The notes: generated from the letters alone by a model not told the origin. Positions 51,575 to 62,070 are shown, counted from the stretch's first letter. The stretch: 64,000 nt of DNA from Maricaulis sp965242785 (GCA_965242785.1 CBDETA010000004.1:496001-560000); one strand, 5' to 3'. A program made the numbers and translations.

Positions 51575-51591
51575 TGCGGGGAAAGACCGAC

Positions 51592-53115
51592 ATGCCGCCG
51601 AACTGGGCCATGCAAACGATGAATCTGCTCACCCAGGGCTTCATCCTGACCCTGGGACTCCTGGTGCTCATCGCGCTGGTCTTCTACCTTGCCGATATCA
51701 GCCAGACCCGCGATGCGATCCGGCGCAACTACCCGCTGGTCGGCCGGTTCCGCGGCCTGTTTTCCGGACTGGGTGAGTTCTTTCGCCAGTATTTCTTCGC
51801 CATGGACCGCGAGGAACTGCCCTTCAACCGGGCCGAGCGGGAATGGGTCTACCGGTCCGCACGCGGCGAGGGCGGCACCATTCCCTTCGGCTCGACCAAG
51901 CCGATGGACAAGCCGGGCACGGCAATCTTTCTCAGCCATCCCTTCCCGCCGCTGGATGATCACTCCGCCGCCACCCAGCCGATGCGCATCGGACCTTACG
52001 CGCGCCAGCCCTATGATGCGCCGTCCTTCTTCAACATTTCCGGCATGAGTTTCGGCGCCCTGTCGGCTCCCGCCGTGCGGGCCCTGTCGCGCGGTGCGGC
52101 GAAGGCCGGAATCTGGATGAATACCGGTGAGGGCGGGCTCTCGGCCATGCATCTGGAGGGCGGTTGCGACCTGGTTTTCCAGATCGGCACCGCCAAATAC
52201 GGTGCGCGCGATGCCCAGGGCGGGCTCAGCGACACGCGCCTGCGTGATCTGGCCGCCATCGACCGGGTGCGCATGTTCGAACTCAAGCTGGCCCAGGGCG
52301 CCAAGCCCGGAAAGGGCGGCATCCTGCCCGCGGCCAAGGTGACACCCGAAATCGCCGAGATCCGCGGCATTCCGATCGGCGAGGCCTCGATCTCACCCAA
52401 CCGGCATCCCGAATTTGATGATGTCGACGGGCTTCTGGACATGATCGGACATATCCGCGAAATCACCGGAAAACCCTGCGGTTTCAAGACCGTGATGGGC
52501 GCGCCGGAGTTTCTGGGGGATCTGTTCGAGGCCGTCACCCGGCGCGGCGTGGAAAGCGCTCCCGACTTCATCACCGTCGATGGCGGCGATGGCGGCACGG
52601 GGGCTGCCCCGATGGCACTGATGGACAATGTCGGCCTGCCTTTGCGCGAAGCCCTGCCCATGGCCGTGGCCCTGCGGGACCGCTACGGGCTGAAGGACCG
52701 GATCCGCGTGATTGCCTCCGGCAAGCTGCTGATCCCCGGACATGCCGCTTGGGCCATCGCCGCAGGCGCCGATTTCATCCAGTGCGGCCGCGGTTTCATG
52801 TTCGCGCTGGGCTGTATCCAGGCGCTGAAATGCCACCGCAACACCTGTCCCACAGGCATCACGACACACGACAGGCGCCTGCAGCGCGGCCTGGTGGTGA
52901 AGGACAAGGCGGAGAAGGTGGCAGACTATGCCAACACGATCCGCGAACATGTCGAGATGATCGCGCATTCTTGCGGCGTGCATGAACCGCGCGAGCTGCG
53001 ACCGCACCATGTGCGTATCGTGATGGGGGATGGCCGGTCGGTGCCGATGGCGAGCCTGCCGGCCATCCCCATCCAGCCGGGCAATGCGCCCGGGGCGTCG
53101 GAGCGTGTGGACTAG
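51592..53115 (+). CDS. Membrane-anchored glutamate synthase-like FMN protein
   Basis: A 507-residue member of the FMN-binding glutamate synthase (GltB2-like) family. One N-terminal membrane helix (about 12-35) is followed by an FMN barrel: FFNISGMSFGALSAPAVRALSRGA, GEGGLSAMH, FITVDGGDGGTGAAPMALMDNVG, GADFIQCGRGFMFALGCIQALKCHRNTCPTGITT. The cysteines in CHRNTCPTG match the 3Fe-4S site of GltB. Stand-alone members of this group are poorly characterised and lack the glutaminase domain. GGGGAAAG lies about 8 bases before the ATG. It shares its stop region with the convergent gene (CTAG). Confidence 0.9.
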   Translation: MPPNWAMQTMNLLTQGFILTLGLLVLIALVFYLADISQTRDAIRRNYPLVGRFRGLFSGLGEFFRQYFFAMDREELPFNRAEREWVYRSARGEGGTIPFGSTKPMDKPGTAIFLSHPFPPLDDHSAATQPMRIGPYARQPYDAPSFFNISGMSFGALSAPAVRALSRGAAKAGIWMNTGEGGLSAMHLEGGCDLVFQIGTAKYGARDAQGGLSDTRLRDLAAIDRVRMFELKLAQGAKPGKGGILPAAKVTPEIAEIRGIPIGEASISPNRHPEFDDVDGLLDMIGHIREITGKPCGFKTVMGAPEFLGDLFEAVTRRGVESAPDFITVDGGDGGTGAAPMALMDNVGLPLREALPMAVALRDRYGLKDRIRVIASGKLLIPGHAAWAIAAGADFIQCGRGFMFALGCIQALKCHRNTCPTGITTHDRRLQRGLVVKDKAEKVADYANTIREHVEMIAHSCGVHEPRELRPHHVRIVMGDGRSVPMASLPAIPIQPGNAPGASERVD

Positions 53116-53459
53116 CAGGCCCGCGGTTCGCCATTCTGCCAATAGGAGCAGCCGTCGCGCTCATTGAGGTAGTAGTAGCGGTTGGTCCGGCGATCGAGAT
53201 AGAGCTGGGAATGGTTGGGATTGTTCTCTTCCCAGCGGCAACCGCCTTCCGAGCGGCAACCGGCATAGGCACCGGCCGCACCACCGATCGCGCCGCCGAT
53301 CAGGGCACCGGTCCGCGCATCACCCGAACCCGTATTATTGCCGATCACGGCGCCGGCGACCGCGCCCATGGTGGCACCCGTGGCCGCGCCGCGGGTGGTG
53401 GCACCGCAGGCCGCAACACTCATCGCAGCGACGGTGACAAGGATCAGTGACGTCTTCAT
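53112..53459 (-). CDS. Glycine-zipper lipoprotein
   Basis: A 115-residue small lipoprotein: signal peptide ending in SVAAC (C18), then a glycine-zipper helix pair (GAATGATMGAVAGAVIGNN, GALIGGAIGGAAGAYAG). The C-terminal region has four cysteines and a tyrosine-rich stretch (TNRYYYLNERDGCSYW). It resembles the 17-kDa-antigen/YMGG outer-membrane group. GGGAG lies 8 bases before ATG 53457-53459. Its stop overlaps the stop of the convergent upstream gene in a CTAG. Confidence 0.85.
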   Translation of the reverse strand: MKTSLILVTVAAMSVAACGATTRGAATGATMGAVAGAVIGNNTGSGDARTGALIGGAIGGAAGAYAGCRSEGGCRWEENNPNHSQLYLDRRTNRYYYLNERDGCSYWQNGEPRAC

Positions 53460-53521
53460 GGTCATCTCCCATGTTGCCTTTACGGTGAATACAACGGACG
53501 GGAGCATGGTTTTGTTCCAGG

Positions 53522-54163
53522 CTAGTGCGGAATATTCACCCGCCGCAGGGTGAGATTGATCCGTCCGCCACCGGGAAAAGCGGTCTGCGGCAAGAGGGTC
53601 GATGTGCCCGGATAAATCCGGTCGACGCCATGGAAACAGCGCCGCGCTGCCCCGCCCAGCACCACTACATCGCCGGAGGACACGATCATCGAGGCCGTCC
53701 GTCCCTTGCGCTGCGGACCGCCGATCCGGAAGCGGGCCTTGTCGCCCAGCGAGACCGAGACCACCGCCGCATCGGTCGCCGCCTCATCCCAGTCGACATG
53801 CAGGCCCATTTTGCTCTGCGCCCCGTACCAGTTGACCAGACAGGCCTCCGGCGGTTCCGGATAGTCTGCGACCGCCGCCCACAGATCGAGCAGGGCCTGC
53901 GGCATCGCCGGCCAGGGCGCACCGGTTACCGGATGGGCCGGCTCATAGCGATAGCCCTGGTCTTTGTCGGTCACCCAGCCCAGGGGACCGAAATTGGTCA
54001 TCTGCACGGACAGGGGCTGGCCGGTGCGCGGCATGGACGGGCGCCAGAAGGGCGCGGTCCGCGTCGCGGCGATGACCGCGTCGATCAGCGCGGCCTGGGC
54101 TTCACGATCAAAATGGCCGGGCAGGAAGCGAAAGCCCTCGGGCGGGGAGAATGCAGTGCTCAT
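53522..54163 (-). CDS. alkB: AlkB-type DNA/RNA demethylase (2OG-Fe(II) dioxygenase)
   Basis: Direct reversal of N1-methyladenine and N3-methylcytosine by oxidative demethylation. The 213-residue protein from ATG 54161-54163 has the iron ligands H122-x-D124 (LHVDWDE) and H178 (CFHGVDR), and the 2-oxoglutarate arginines R201 and R207 (RINLTLRR). The spacing is that of Escherichia coli AlkB. NWYGAQSKMGLHVD supports AlkB rather than other dioxygenases. It is divergent from dnaK over 343 bases. No ada gene is adjacent. Confidence 0.95.
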   Translation of the reverse strand: MSTAFSPPEGFRFLPGHFDREAQAALIDAVIAATRTAPFWRPSMPRTGQPLSVQMTNFGPLGWVTDKDQGYRYEPAHPVTGAPWPAMPQALLDLWAAVADYPEPPEACLVNWYGAQSKMGLHVDWDEAATDAAVVSVSLGDKARFRIGGPQRKGRTASMIVSSGDVVVLGGAARRCFHGVDRIYPGTSTLLPQTAFPGGGRINLTLRRVNIPH

Positions 54164-54506
54164 GGGCCTGATATAGGCCTGCCTGCCGATCCGGCACCAC
54201 CCGTTTCCGGCGCGGACATCGCAGTCACGACATCCGGCGCGAAAGCCGCCCGCACCATTCATCGATTATGACTGCAGCGCGGCTGCTGCGGATCGCATGC
54301 AGGACTTGCACTGTCTGCCCTGCCTCCCTAAATCGCCCACTGAGCGCGGGGTTATTCCCTGCACGAACCTGAACCACGCCGGCGTCGGCATCGCCGGTTC
54401 ATCAATGACGATCCCGAAGGGGACGGTGAGCGGTATGCGCGATGCTTCGTCGCGAGGTCCGCATACGCCGCACCGGTCCCGCTTGGAAAAAACGGAGAGA
54501 CGATCA
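54164..54506. promoter_or_regulatory. Intergenic region alkB/dnaK with long dnaK leader
   Basis: This 343-base gap holds no supported gene. It contains the candidate heat-shock promoter at 54305-54333. Further down is a leader stem, GTATGCG (54433-54439) with CGCATAC (54460-54466), enclosing a smaller GCGA/TCGC hairpin. The start region for alkB (minus) is at its left edge. No CIRCE inverted repeat is seen. The dnaK ribosome site GGAGA is at about 54494-54498. Confidence 0.6.
54305..54333 (+). promoter_or_regulatory. Candidate sigma-32 heat-shock promoter of dnaK
   Basis: CTTGCA at 54305-54310 and CCCTAAAT at 54326-54333 are separated by 15 bases. They match the sigma-32 pattern CTTGAA-N13-15-CCCCATnT with a few mismatches. 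Transcription would start near 54340 and give a leader of about 167 bases. Found by eye; no CIRCE accompanies it. Confidence 0.5.
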
Positions 54507-56417
<1,911 letters not shown>

Positions 56418-56427
56418 GGTTTGAGGC

Positions 56428-56453
56428 GCCGGAGTGGGGAGACCCGCTCCGGC
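56428..56453 (+). other. Stable hairpin between dnaK and the FkbM gene
   Basis: GCCGGAGTGGG (56428-56438) pairs with CCCGCTCCGGC (56443-56453) over 11 positions, with one G-U pair, around a GAGA (GNRA) tetraloop. No U run follows, so it is not a standard terminator. It starts 11 bases after the dnaK stop and ends about 20 bases before the next start. It may stabilise or process the dnaK 3' end and lower downstream expression. Confidence 0.55.
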
Positions 56454-56473
56454 CCCCGCTTCAAGGAGCCCCC

Positions 56474-57340
56474 ATGGCCTCTCCCGACCCGATCTCGGCT
56501 CCGTTCGGTGCCTTCGCGCTTCCCGCGCTGGCCGAACGCTTTCGCCGCCTTCCGATGAGCCTGCCCACCGATGCACTGCGCCGGGGCGCAGAGACCCTGG
56601 TGCGCCGGGCGTTGATGTCGGGCGGCCGCGAGCTGGCCGATGTCGAGGTCTTTCCCGGACAGTTTGCCCGACTGCACCTGCGCGACAATCGTTGCGAAAA
56701 GCGGGTGTTTGCGGGCTCGCGTTCCTGGGATGACGCAGAGCGCGCGGAAATCCGCGACCGCATCGCAGCCCATGACGGCGCCGAGCCTTTCGTCTTCATC
56801 GATGCCGGCGCCAATGCCGGCCTCTACACCCTGTCCGTGCTGTCCGATGCGGCTGCGCTGGGCAAGCCGCTCAGGGCCGTGGCAATCGAGCCGGACCCGG
56901 AAAACCGCCGGCGCCTGGAATTCAATCTCACGGCCTCTCGCACCGACGCCGTGACGGTTGTTCCCTGTGCCCTTGGTGAAACGGCCGGTGAGGCCCATCT
57001 AAGTACAAGCGGCAGGAATCGCGGCGAGGTCCATGTCGAAGTCGACGGGCCGGGCCTGGCGGTGCCGCTGAAGACATTGAAGGACGTGCTGGACGAGACG
57101 GGAACGACACGCGTCGATGTGATGAAAATCGACATCGAGGGCTTCGAATACCCCGTCCTTAACGGCTTCTTCGCGGAATCACCGCGATCCCTGTGGCCCG
57201 GCATGATCCTGATCGAGACGCGGCATGACGCCGCCATGGAAGACAGCGCCGCCGGCCTGTGCCTCAAGCACGGCTACCGGCTGGCGCGACAGATGCGGCA
57301 GAACGCAGTCCTGGTTCTGTCCGATGGTGAGAGTGAATGA
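56474..57340 (+). CDS. FkbM-family SAM-dependent methyltransferase inserted between dnaK and dnaJ
   Basis: A 288-residue FkbM-type methyltransferase. SAM-binding loop VFIDAGANAGLYTLSVL (about 110-126), acidic residue in AIEPDPENRRRLEFNL, and the family-typical VMKIDIEGFEYPVLNGFF near 215-232. FkbM enzymes often O-methylate sugars or small molecules; the substrate here is unknown. AAGGAG lies just before the ATG. The stop overlaps the dnaJ start (ATGA, 57337-57340), so dnaJ translation is coupled to this gene. Its codon use looks like the neighbours, so the arrangement may be old in the lineage. Confidence 0.9.
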   Translation: MASPDPISAPFGAFALPALAERFRRLPMSLPTDALRRGAETLVRRALMSGGRELADVEVFPGQFARLHLRDNRCEKRVFAGSRSWDDAERAEIRDRIAAHDGAEPFVFIDAGANAGLYTLSVLSDAAALGKPLRAVAIEPDPENRRRLEFNLTASRTDAVTVVPCALGETAGEAHLSTSGRNRGEVHVEVDGPGLAVPLKTLKDVLDETGTTRVDVMKIDIEGFEYPVLNGFFAESPRSLWPGMILIETRHDAAMEDSAAGLCLKHGYRLARQMRQNAVLVLSDGESE

Positions 57341-58524
57341 GCAAGCGCGACTTTTACGAGACGCTGGGTGTCGACCGCTCGGTCGACGACAAGGCCCTGA
57401 AGAGCGCCTATCGCAAACTCGCAATGCAATACCACCCGGACCGCAATCCGGGGGATGCCGAGGCCGAGACCAAGTTCAAGGAAGTCGGCGAGGCCTATGC
57501 CATCCTGTCCGACAAGGACAAGCGCGCCGCCTACGACCGCATGGGCCATGCCGCCTTCGAGCAAGGTGGCATGGGCAATGGCCAGGGCCCCTTCGGCGGC
57601 GGTGCTGCCGGAGCAGCGGAGTTCGCTGACATTTTCGAACAGGTCTTCGGCGAGGCCTTCGGGATGGGTGGTGCTGGACGCCGCGGTGGCGGGCGCGCCC
57701 GTTCGGGCCCGGCGCGCGGCGCCGACCTGCGCTATGACATGGAAATCTCGCTGGAAGAGGCCTTCGGCGGCAAGGATGCCCGTATCACGGTCCCCACGGC
57801 GATGCATTGCGACCGCTGTGATGGTCAGGGCAATGAACCGGGCACGGACCTGGAAACCTGCGGCATGTGCCATGGCGCCGGCCGGGTGCGCCGTTCACAG
57901 GGCTTTTTCACCATGGAGCAGACCTGCCCGCAATGCGGCGGTCGCGGCCAATATGTCAAAACCCCCTGTCAGGACTGCGATGGCGTCGGCCGGGTGCGCA
58001 AGAACCGCACCCTGAACGTCACCGTGCCCGCAGGCGTCGAGGACGGCACCCGCATTCGTCTGGCCGGTGAGGGTGAAGCCGGGGCCCGGGGCGGCCCGCG
58101 CGGCGATCTCTACATCTTCATTTCCGTCAGGCCGCACGAGATCTTCGAGCGCGACGGACCCAATCTCTACTGCCGGGCGCCGGCCTCCATGGTCCAGGCC
58201 GCGCTGGGTTGTTCCATGCAAGTGCCGACCATTGAAGGCGGCAAGGCCGAGATGAAAATCCCCGAAGGCGCCCAGACCGGACGCCGCATGCGCCTGCGCG
58301 GCAAGGGCATGCCCCGCCTGCGTGGCGGTCCCCGCGGCGACATGGTGGTGGAGCTTTTCGTGGAAACACCGCAAAACCTCTGCGAACGGCAGAAGGAATT
58401 GCTGCGCGAGTTCTGCGAACTCTCCGGCGATGGCTGCAATCCCGACAGCACCGGCTTCTTCAAGAAGGTCAAGCAGTTCTGGGACGACGTCACCACGGAT
58501 GACGGCCGCCCGAACGCGAACTGA
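57337..58524 (+). CDS. dnaJ: Chaperone DnaJ (Hsp40)
   Basis: Co-chaperone that stimulates DnaK ATPase. The 395-residue type I DnaJ has a J domain with H33-P34-D35, then a G/F-rich region (about 75-125). The zinc-finger domain has four CxxCxGxG-type repeats (CDRCDGQG, CGMCHGAG, CPQCGGRG, CDGVG preceded by CQD), followed by the C-terminal beta domains. The start codon overlaps the stop of the FkbM gene. The chaperone set hrcA-grpE and dnaK-dnaJ is thus within about 9 kb. Confidence 0.99.
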   Translation: MSKRDFYETLGVDRSVDDKALKSAYRKLAMQYHPDRNPGDAEAETKFKEVGEAYAILSDKDKRAAYDRMGHAAFEQGGMGNGQGPFGGGAAGAAEFADIFEQVFGEAFGMGGAGRRGGGRARSGPARGADLRYDMEISLEEAFGGKDARITVPTAMHCDRCDGQGNEPGTDLETCGMCHGAGRVRRSQGFFTMEQTCPQCGGRGQYVKTPCQDCDGVGRVRKNRTLNVTVPAGVEDGTRIRLAGEGEAGARGGPRGDLYIFISVRPHEIFERDGPNLYCRAPASMVQAALGCSMQVPTIEGGKAEMKIPEGAQTGRRMRLRGKGMPRLRGGPRGDMVVELFVETPQNLCERQKELLREFCELSGDGCNPDSTGFFKKVKQFWDDVTTDDGRPNAN

Positions 58525-58624
58525 CCCATTCCAGCTCGCTCCGGCAGGCGCTTGAGAGGCCTTCGACGCCAGGGCGCACGAATGGGCGGTTTGGGATGAC
58601 AGGGGTGGCCGGAACGGCTTACCA

Positions 58625-59746
58625 ATGCCGGGCATGGACGCACGATCCGACCATACCCAGTCCGGAACAGAGACGCCGGCCCGCTACTATCAGCCGGCCG
58701 AAGTGCATTTCTATCGGGCATCTCCCTTCGGCTTCACCCTGACCACGCTGGCCGTTTTCGGCGCGACCTACGGGCTCTACATCCTGATTGCCGAGCTGAC
58801 GCAGGGACCCAGCCTGTTCGAAACCCTGCCGGACGGCCAATGGGCGCTGACCCATGTGGCCTGGATCGCCTTTGTCCTGACATTGATCCTGACAGCCGGG
58901 ACCGCCTTCACGGAGACCGGTCGCCGACTGTGGGCGCTTGAAGCCGGTCCGCTGGCCGAGGCCCTGGGCCCGGGCGGCGCTGAGGCGGCACGCGCGCTGG
59001 ATCGTGGCATCCCCGAATCCTGGCGCGGCCGCTACCTGGCCATGTTCCTGGCCGGTGCCCTGGCCGGCCTGGGCTTCAACGCCTTCATGATGCTGGCCAA
59101 CGGGTTTCCGCCGCTGGGCTATGTCAATTCGGTCGGCCTGTGGTTCCTGATCGTCTCGCCCTTTCTGTACGGCATCGGTTTCCGCGCCGGCGTCGATGTG
59201 GCGCGCGAAAGCAGTACGCTGAAGGCGATGATCCGCACCCATCTCGAGGTCGATCTGTTTCATCTCGACCGGCTCCAGGTGTTCGGCCGCATCGGCCTGC
59301 GCGCCGCGCGCTCGTGGATGATCATGGCGGCCATCCTTCTGTTATTCCTGATCAATCCGAATGACCCGGACCTCTTTGCCGCCGATCAGCTGGGCATGAC
59401 CATTCCGGTCGTGGGCGCATCTGTTCTCGGCGGGCTGTTCCTGCTCGCCAGCGCCCTCTACCCGGTGCACACCAAGATCCAGGCGGCCAAGCAGGCCGAG
59501 CTGGACCGGGTGCATGGCGAAATGGCCCGCATGCGCGACAAGGCCCTGGCCGGTGATGCGGAAGCCGCCTCGGCCCTGGCCGGGCTGACGGACTATGAAA
59601 TCTGGGTCAACAATCTGCCGGAATGGCCGGTATCGACTGGGGTGACAACGCGGTTTTCGCTCTACATCCTGTTGCCGGTCATTCCCATCATCGGCTCCTA
59701 TGTGTTTGAAATCCTCGCGGATCGCGTTTTTGCGGGAGGGCTGTGA
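58625..59746 (+). CDS. Multi-helix membrane protein of unknown function
   Basis: A 373-residue integral membrane protein with about six helices: two near the N-terminus (about 38-60, 77-100), two in the middle (about 140-160, 172-192), and further ones near 235-285. A C-terminal coiled segment (about 292-325, QAAKQAELDRVHGEMARMRDKAL) and one last helix (about 348-365) follow. It begins 100 bases after dnaJ. Its TGA overlaps the dapB ATG. I do not recognise a family. Confidence 0.78.
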   Translation: MPGMDARSDHTQSGTETPARYYQPAEVHFYRASPFGFTLTTLAVFGATYGLYILIAELTQGPSLFETLPDGQWALTHVAWIAFVLTLILTAGTAFTETGRRLWALEAGPLAEALGPGGAEAARALDRGIPESWRGRYLAMFLAGALAGLGFNAFMMLANGFPPLGYVNSVGLWFLIVSPFLYGIGFRAGVDVARESSTLKAMIRTHLEVDLFHLDRLQVFGRIGLRAARSWMIMAAILLLFLINPNDPDLFAADQLGMTIPVVGASVLGGLFLLASALYPVHTKIQAAKQAELDRVHGEMARMRDKALAGDAEAASALAGLTDYEIWVNNLPEWPVSTGVTTRFSLYILLPVIPIIGSYVFEILADRVFAGGL

Positions 59747-60570
59747 TGAGCCGGATGATCTCGATTGCCCTGGTCGGTGCTGCCGGTCGGCTGGGTTCGG
59801 CCATTGGCCGTGCCATCCTGGACACGCCGGATGCCCGGCTGAGCGGCGCTGTGGTCCGCGCAGAGTCGGCGGTGGCAGGCGAAGATATCGGCGCCTGGTG
59901 GGGCGGCGAGCCCTGTGGCATTCGGGCCGAAGTCTCGCTCGAGCATGGTCTGGCTGAAGCCGACGTGGTGCTGGATGCCAGCGTGCCGGCGATGAGTTTG
60001 GCCGCCGCCCGGTTTCTGGCCGAACGGGGCGGTCCGGTACTTGTCAGTGGCGTGACAGGATATGATGCCGGGCAACAGGCTGAATTGAAATTGCTTTCCG
60101 AGCGCCTGCCCATTCTCTTGGCCGGCAATTTCTCCCTCGGAGTCGCGGTCGCCGAAAGCCTGGTCGCGCAGGCGGCCCGGCTGCCCGCGACCGACTGGGA
60201 CATCGAGATCGAGGAAAGCCACCACCGCATGAAGGCCGATGCGCCCTCCGGAACTGCACTGGTGCTGGGGCGCGCGGCAGCGGCCAGTCGCGGGCAGTCG
60301 CTGGATGATGTTGCCGCCTGGGCGCGGCACGGCCGGACCGGTCCGCGCCAGCCCGGATCGATCGGATTTGCCGTCACCCGCGGCGGATCCATCATCGGAG
60401 AACACACGGTGCGCTTCCTGGCCGAGCTGGAAGAGATCGCCATCACCCACCGGGCCTTTGACCGTTCGGTCTTTGCCCGCGGGGCCATCGAAGCAGCGCG
60501 CTGGATGACCGGGCATGGCGAAGCCCGTCCGGCCGGGCTTTATTCCATGCAGGACGTGGTTTCCGGCTGA
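59746..60570 (+). CDS. dapB: 4-hydroxy-tetrahydrodipicolinate reductase
   Basis: Second committed enzyme of the lysine/diaminopimelate pathway, NAD(P)H-dependent. It has 274 residues from ATG 59746, which overlaps the preceding stop (TGATG); a GTG one codon upstream is also possible. GGGAGGG precedes it. Nucleotide-binding loop ALVGAAGRLGSAIGRAI, and the catalytic segment EESHHRMKADAPSGTAL with the HH-x2-K-x-D-x-PSGT signature, are intact. In Caulobacter relatives dapB often lies near dnaJ, which fits the order. Confidence 0.98.
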   Translation: MSRMISIALVGAAGRLGSAIGRAILDTPDARLSGAVVRAESAVAGEDIGAWWGGEPCGIRAEVSLEHGLAEADVVLDASVPAMSLAAARFLAERGGPVLVSGVTGYDAGQQAELKLLSERLPILLAGNFSLGVAVAESLVAQAARLPATDWDIEIEESHHRMKADAPSGTALVLGRAAAASRGQSLDDVAAWARHGRTGPRQPGSIGFAVTRGGSIIGEHTVRFLAELEEIAITHRAFDRSVFARGAIEAARWMTGHGEARPAGLYSMQDVVSG

Positions 60571-60576
60571 TCCGCA

Positions 60577-61416
60577 TCAGGAGGTCGGGCGACTTGCAGC
60601 GGTGCGCGCCAGCCAGCCGCGGGCGCGGACGTCCTCGATCCGGTTTCGGCTGACGGGAACGGTCTCGCCGGACACAAGTGTCAGCTTGAGATCGCGACCC
60701 TGCCTTCGGGCGAGGGCGACGGCACGGTCGGCCACCCACCAGGAGCGGTGGACCTGCAGACCGTCGGTCCCACTGAGGCGATCCACGGCATCCGCGAGAC
60801 GCCCGCGGACGAAGTAGCGCGCCTTTTCGGTATGGATTTCAAGATAATGATCCTCGGCCCGGATATGGCTCACAGCCTCATCCCGCCAGTCCGAATTGAG
60901 GGTCCGGAGCCCCGGAGCCAACAGCAGGCCAGGGGCGCCGTCGACGGCGGGCGACAGGGCAACACGGCCTGAAAAACCCAGCTTCAGCAACAGGACCAGC
61001 AGGGCAACCGGCATCACGGCCGGGGCCAGGAAGATGTAAAAATCGATGAGCGGGTCCGGAGCTTTCGGTAACAGCGGCGTCGATTTCAGGGCGTGCAACT
61101 GAAAGGTCAGCGCGAGATTGCACAACAGGACGGCCAGGACGAGGCAGGCGATGCGCCATTTTCGGGTGCGCGGCACCAGACGCGCCAGGCCGTATTCGAT
61201 CAGCCAGGGCTGAACCAGCATCAGGGTGCCGACAACGCACCAAAGCGCCAGTCGGTGGGCCAGGCCGAGCTCGTCCGTATCGAAGGCCCCGGCGGCGGAA
61301 AAGCTCAGCGTCAGCACCGCGATCCCCAGCGCCAGATAGCCCAGCTGCTGGAGCAGCGGCAGGGGTTTCAGACCCGTGGGTTCGGGCTGCGGACGGCTGA
61401 CGTCAGATCCGGACAC
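60577..61416 (-). CDS. Membrane-anchored LytTR-domain transcriptional regulator
   Basis: A 279-residue protein from GTG 61414-61416, with GGGAG 8 bases upstream. Four hydrophobic helices (about 22-45, 52-75, 85-105 and 120-145) are followed by a C-terminal LytTR DNA-binding domain (about 180-270): HIRAEDHYLEIHTEKARYFVRGRLADAVDRL, VHRSWWVADRAVALARR, VPVSRNRIEDVRARGW. Membrane LytTR regulators without a receiver usually respond to membrane or partner-protein signals. It is divergent from the SnoaL gene at 61528 over 111 bases, which may be a target. Confidence 0.9.
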   Translation of the reverse strand: MSGSDVSRPQPEPTGLKPLPLLQQLGYLALGIAVLTLSFSAAGAFDTDELGLAHRLALWCVVGTLMLVQPWLIEYGLARLVPRTRKWRIACLVLAVLLCNLALTFQLHALKSTPLLPKAPDPLIDFYIFLAPAVMPVALLVLLLKLGFSGRVALSPAVDGAPGLLLAPGLRTLNSDWRDEAVSHIRAEDHYLEIHTEKARYFVRGRLADAVDRLSGTDGLQVHRSWWVADRAVALARRQGRDLKLTLVSGETVPVSRNRIEDVRARGWLARTAASRPTS

Positions 61417-61527
61417 TTCACGACTCCCTCGCTTCTCATGCCTGCGACCCCGGCTAGGACCAAACCGACGAGGCCGTGACGACACCCGGCCGGTCCACAC
61501 CCCTAACCAAGTTCAAAGGAGTACTCC

Positions 61528-62070
61528 ATGTCCAATCTGCGTTCTTTCCTGGCCCCCGCCCTGGCCCTGGTCCTGATCGCCCCCATCTTCGCAATCTCGC
61601 CGGTTGAGGCTCAGGAGCGGCGTCAGCTGCCGGACTTCACGGTCCATGGCTCACCCGCGCAGGCCGAGGACGAAGCGGCCGTTCGCGCTGTGGCAGACGC
61701 TTTCCGTGACGCCTGGGGCCGCGAGGCCACGGATGAACTGATGGCCCTGCACTCAGCCGACACCGAGTGGATCAATGCCTATGCCCGCATGTTCCAGAGC
61801 CGGGACGCGTTGGGCGAATTCCTGGAACACCGTCTCTTTCCCGACTTTCCGGACGGTGTCTCCGCCGGTGAGGCTGCGGCGATGCGACTGGTTTCGCTGC
61901 GCTTTGTCGGTCGCGACGCGGCCGTGATCCACATCGTCACCGACGGTGATCGCGGAGCCTCCCGCAATGCCGGAGAGGATCAGCGGCGGACCCATATGCA
62001 TCTGGTGCTGGAGCGCAAAGATGCGGGCTGGCTGATCGTCCACACGGCCATCATGGACGCCCGCAACTGA
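61528..62070 (+). CDS. Exported SnoaL-like (NTF2-fold) protein
   Basis: A 180-residue protein with a signal peptide (cleavage near SPVEA, residue 28) and a SgcJ/EcaC-type NTF2 domain: EAAVRAVADAFRDAWGREATDELMALHSADTEWINAYARMFQSRDAL, then THMHLVLERKDAGWLIVHTAIMDA. AAAGGAG precedes the ATG. It is the third NTF2-fold exported protein in the window, distantly like the 4722-5689 pair. The divergent LytTR regulator next to it is the likely controller. The activity is unknown. Confidence 0.87.
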   Translation: MSNLRSFLAPALALVLIAPIFAISPVEAQERRQLPDFTVHGSPAQAEDEAAVRAVADAFRDAWGREATDELMALHSADTEWINAYARMFQSRDALGEFLEHRLFPDFPDGVSAGEAAAMRLVSLRFVGRDAAVIHIVTDGDRGASRNAGEDQRRTHMHLVLERKDAGWLIVHTAIMDARN

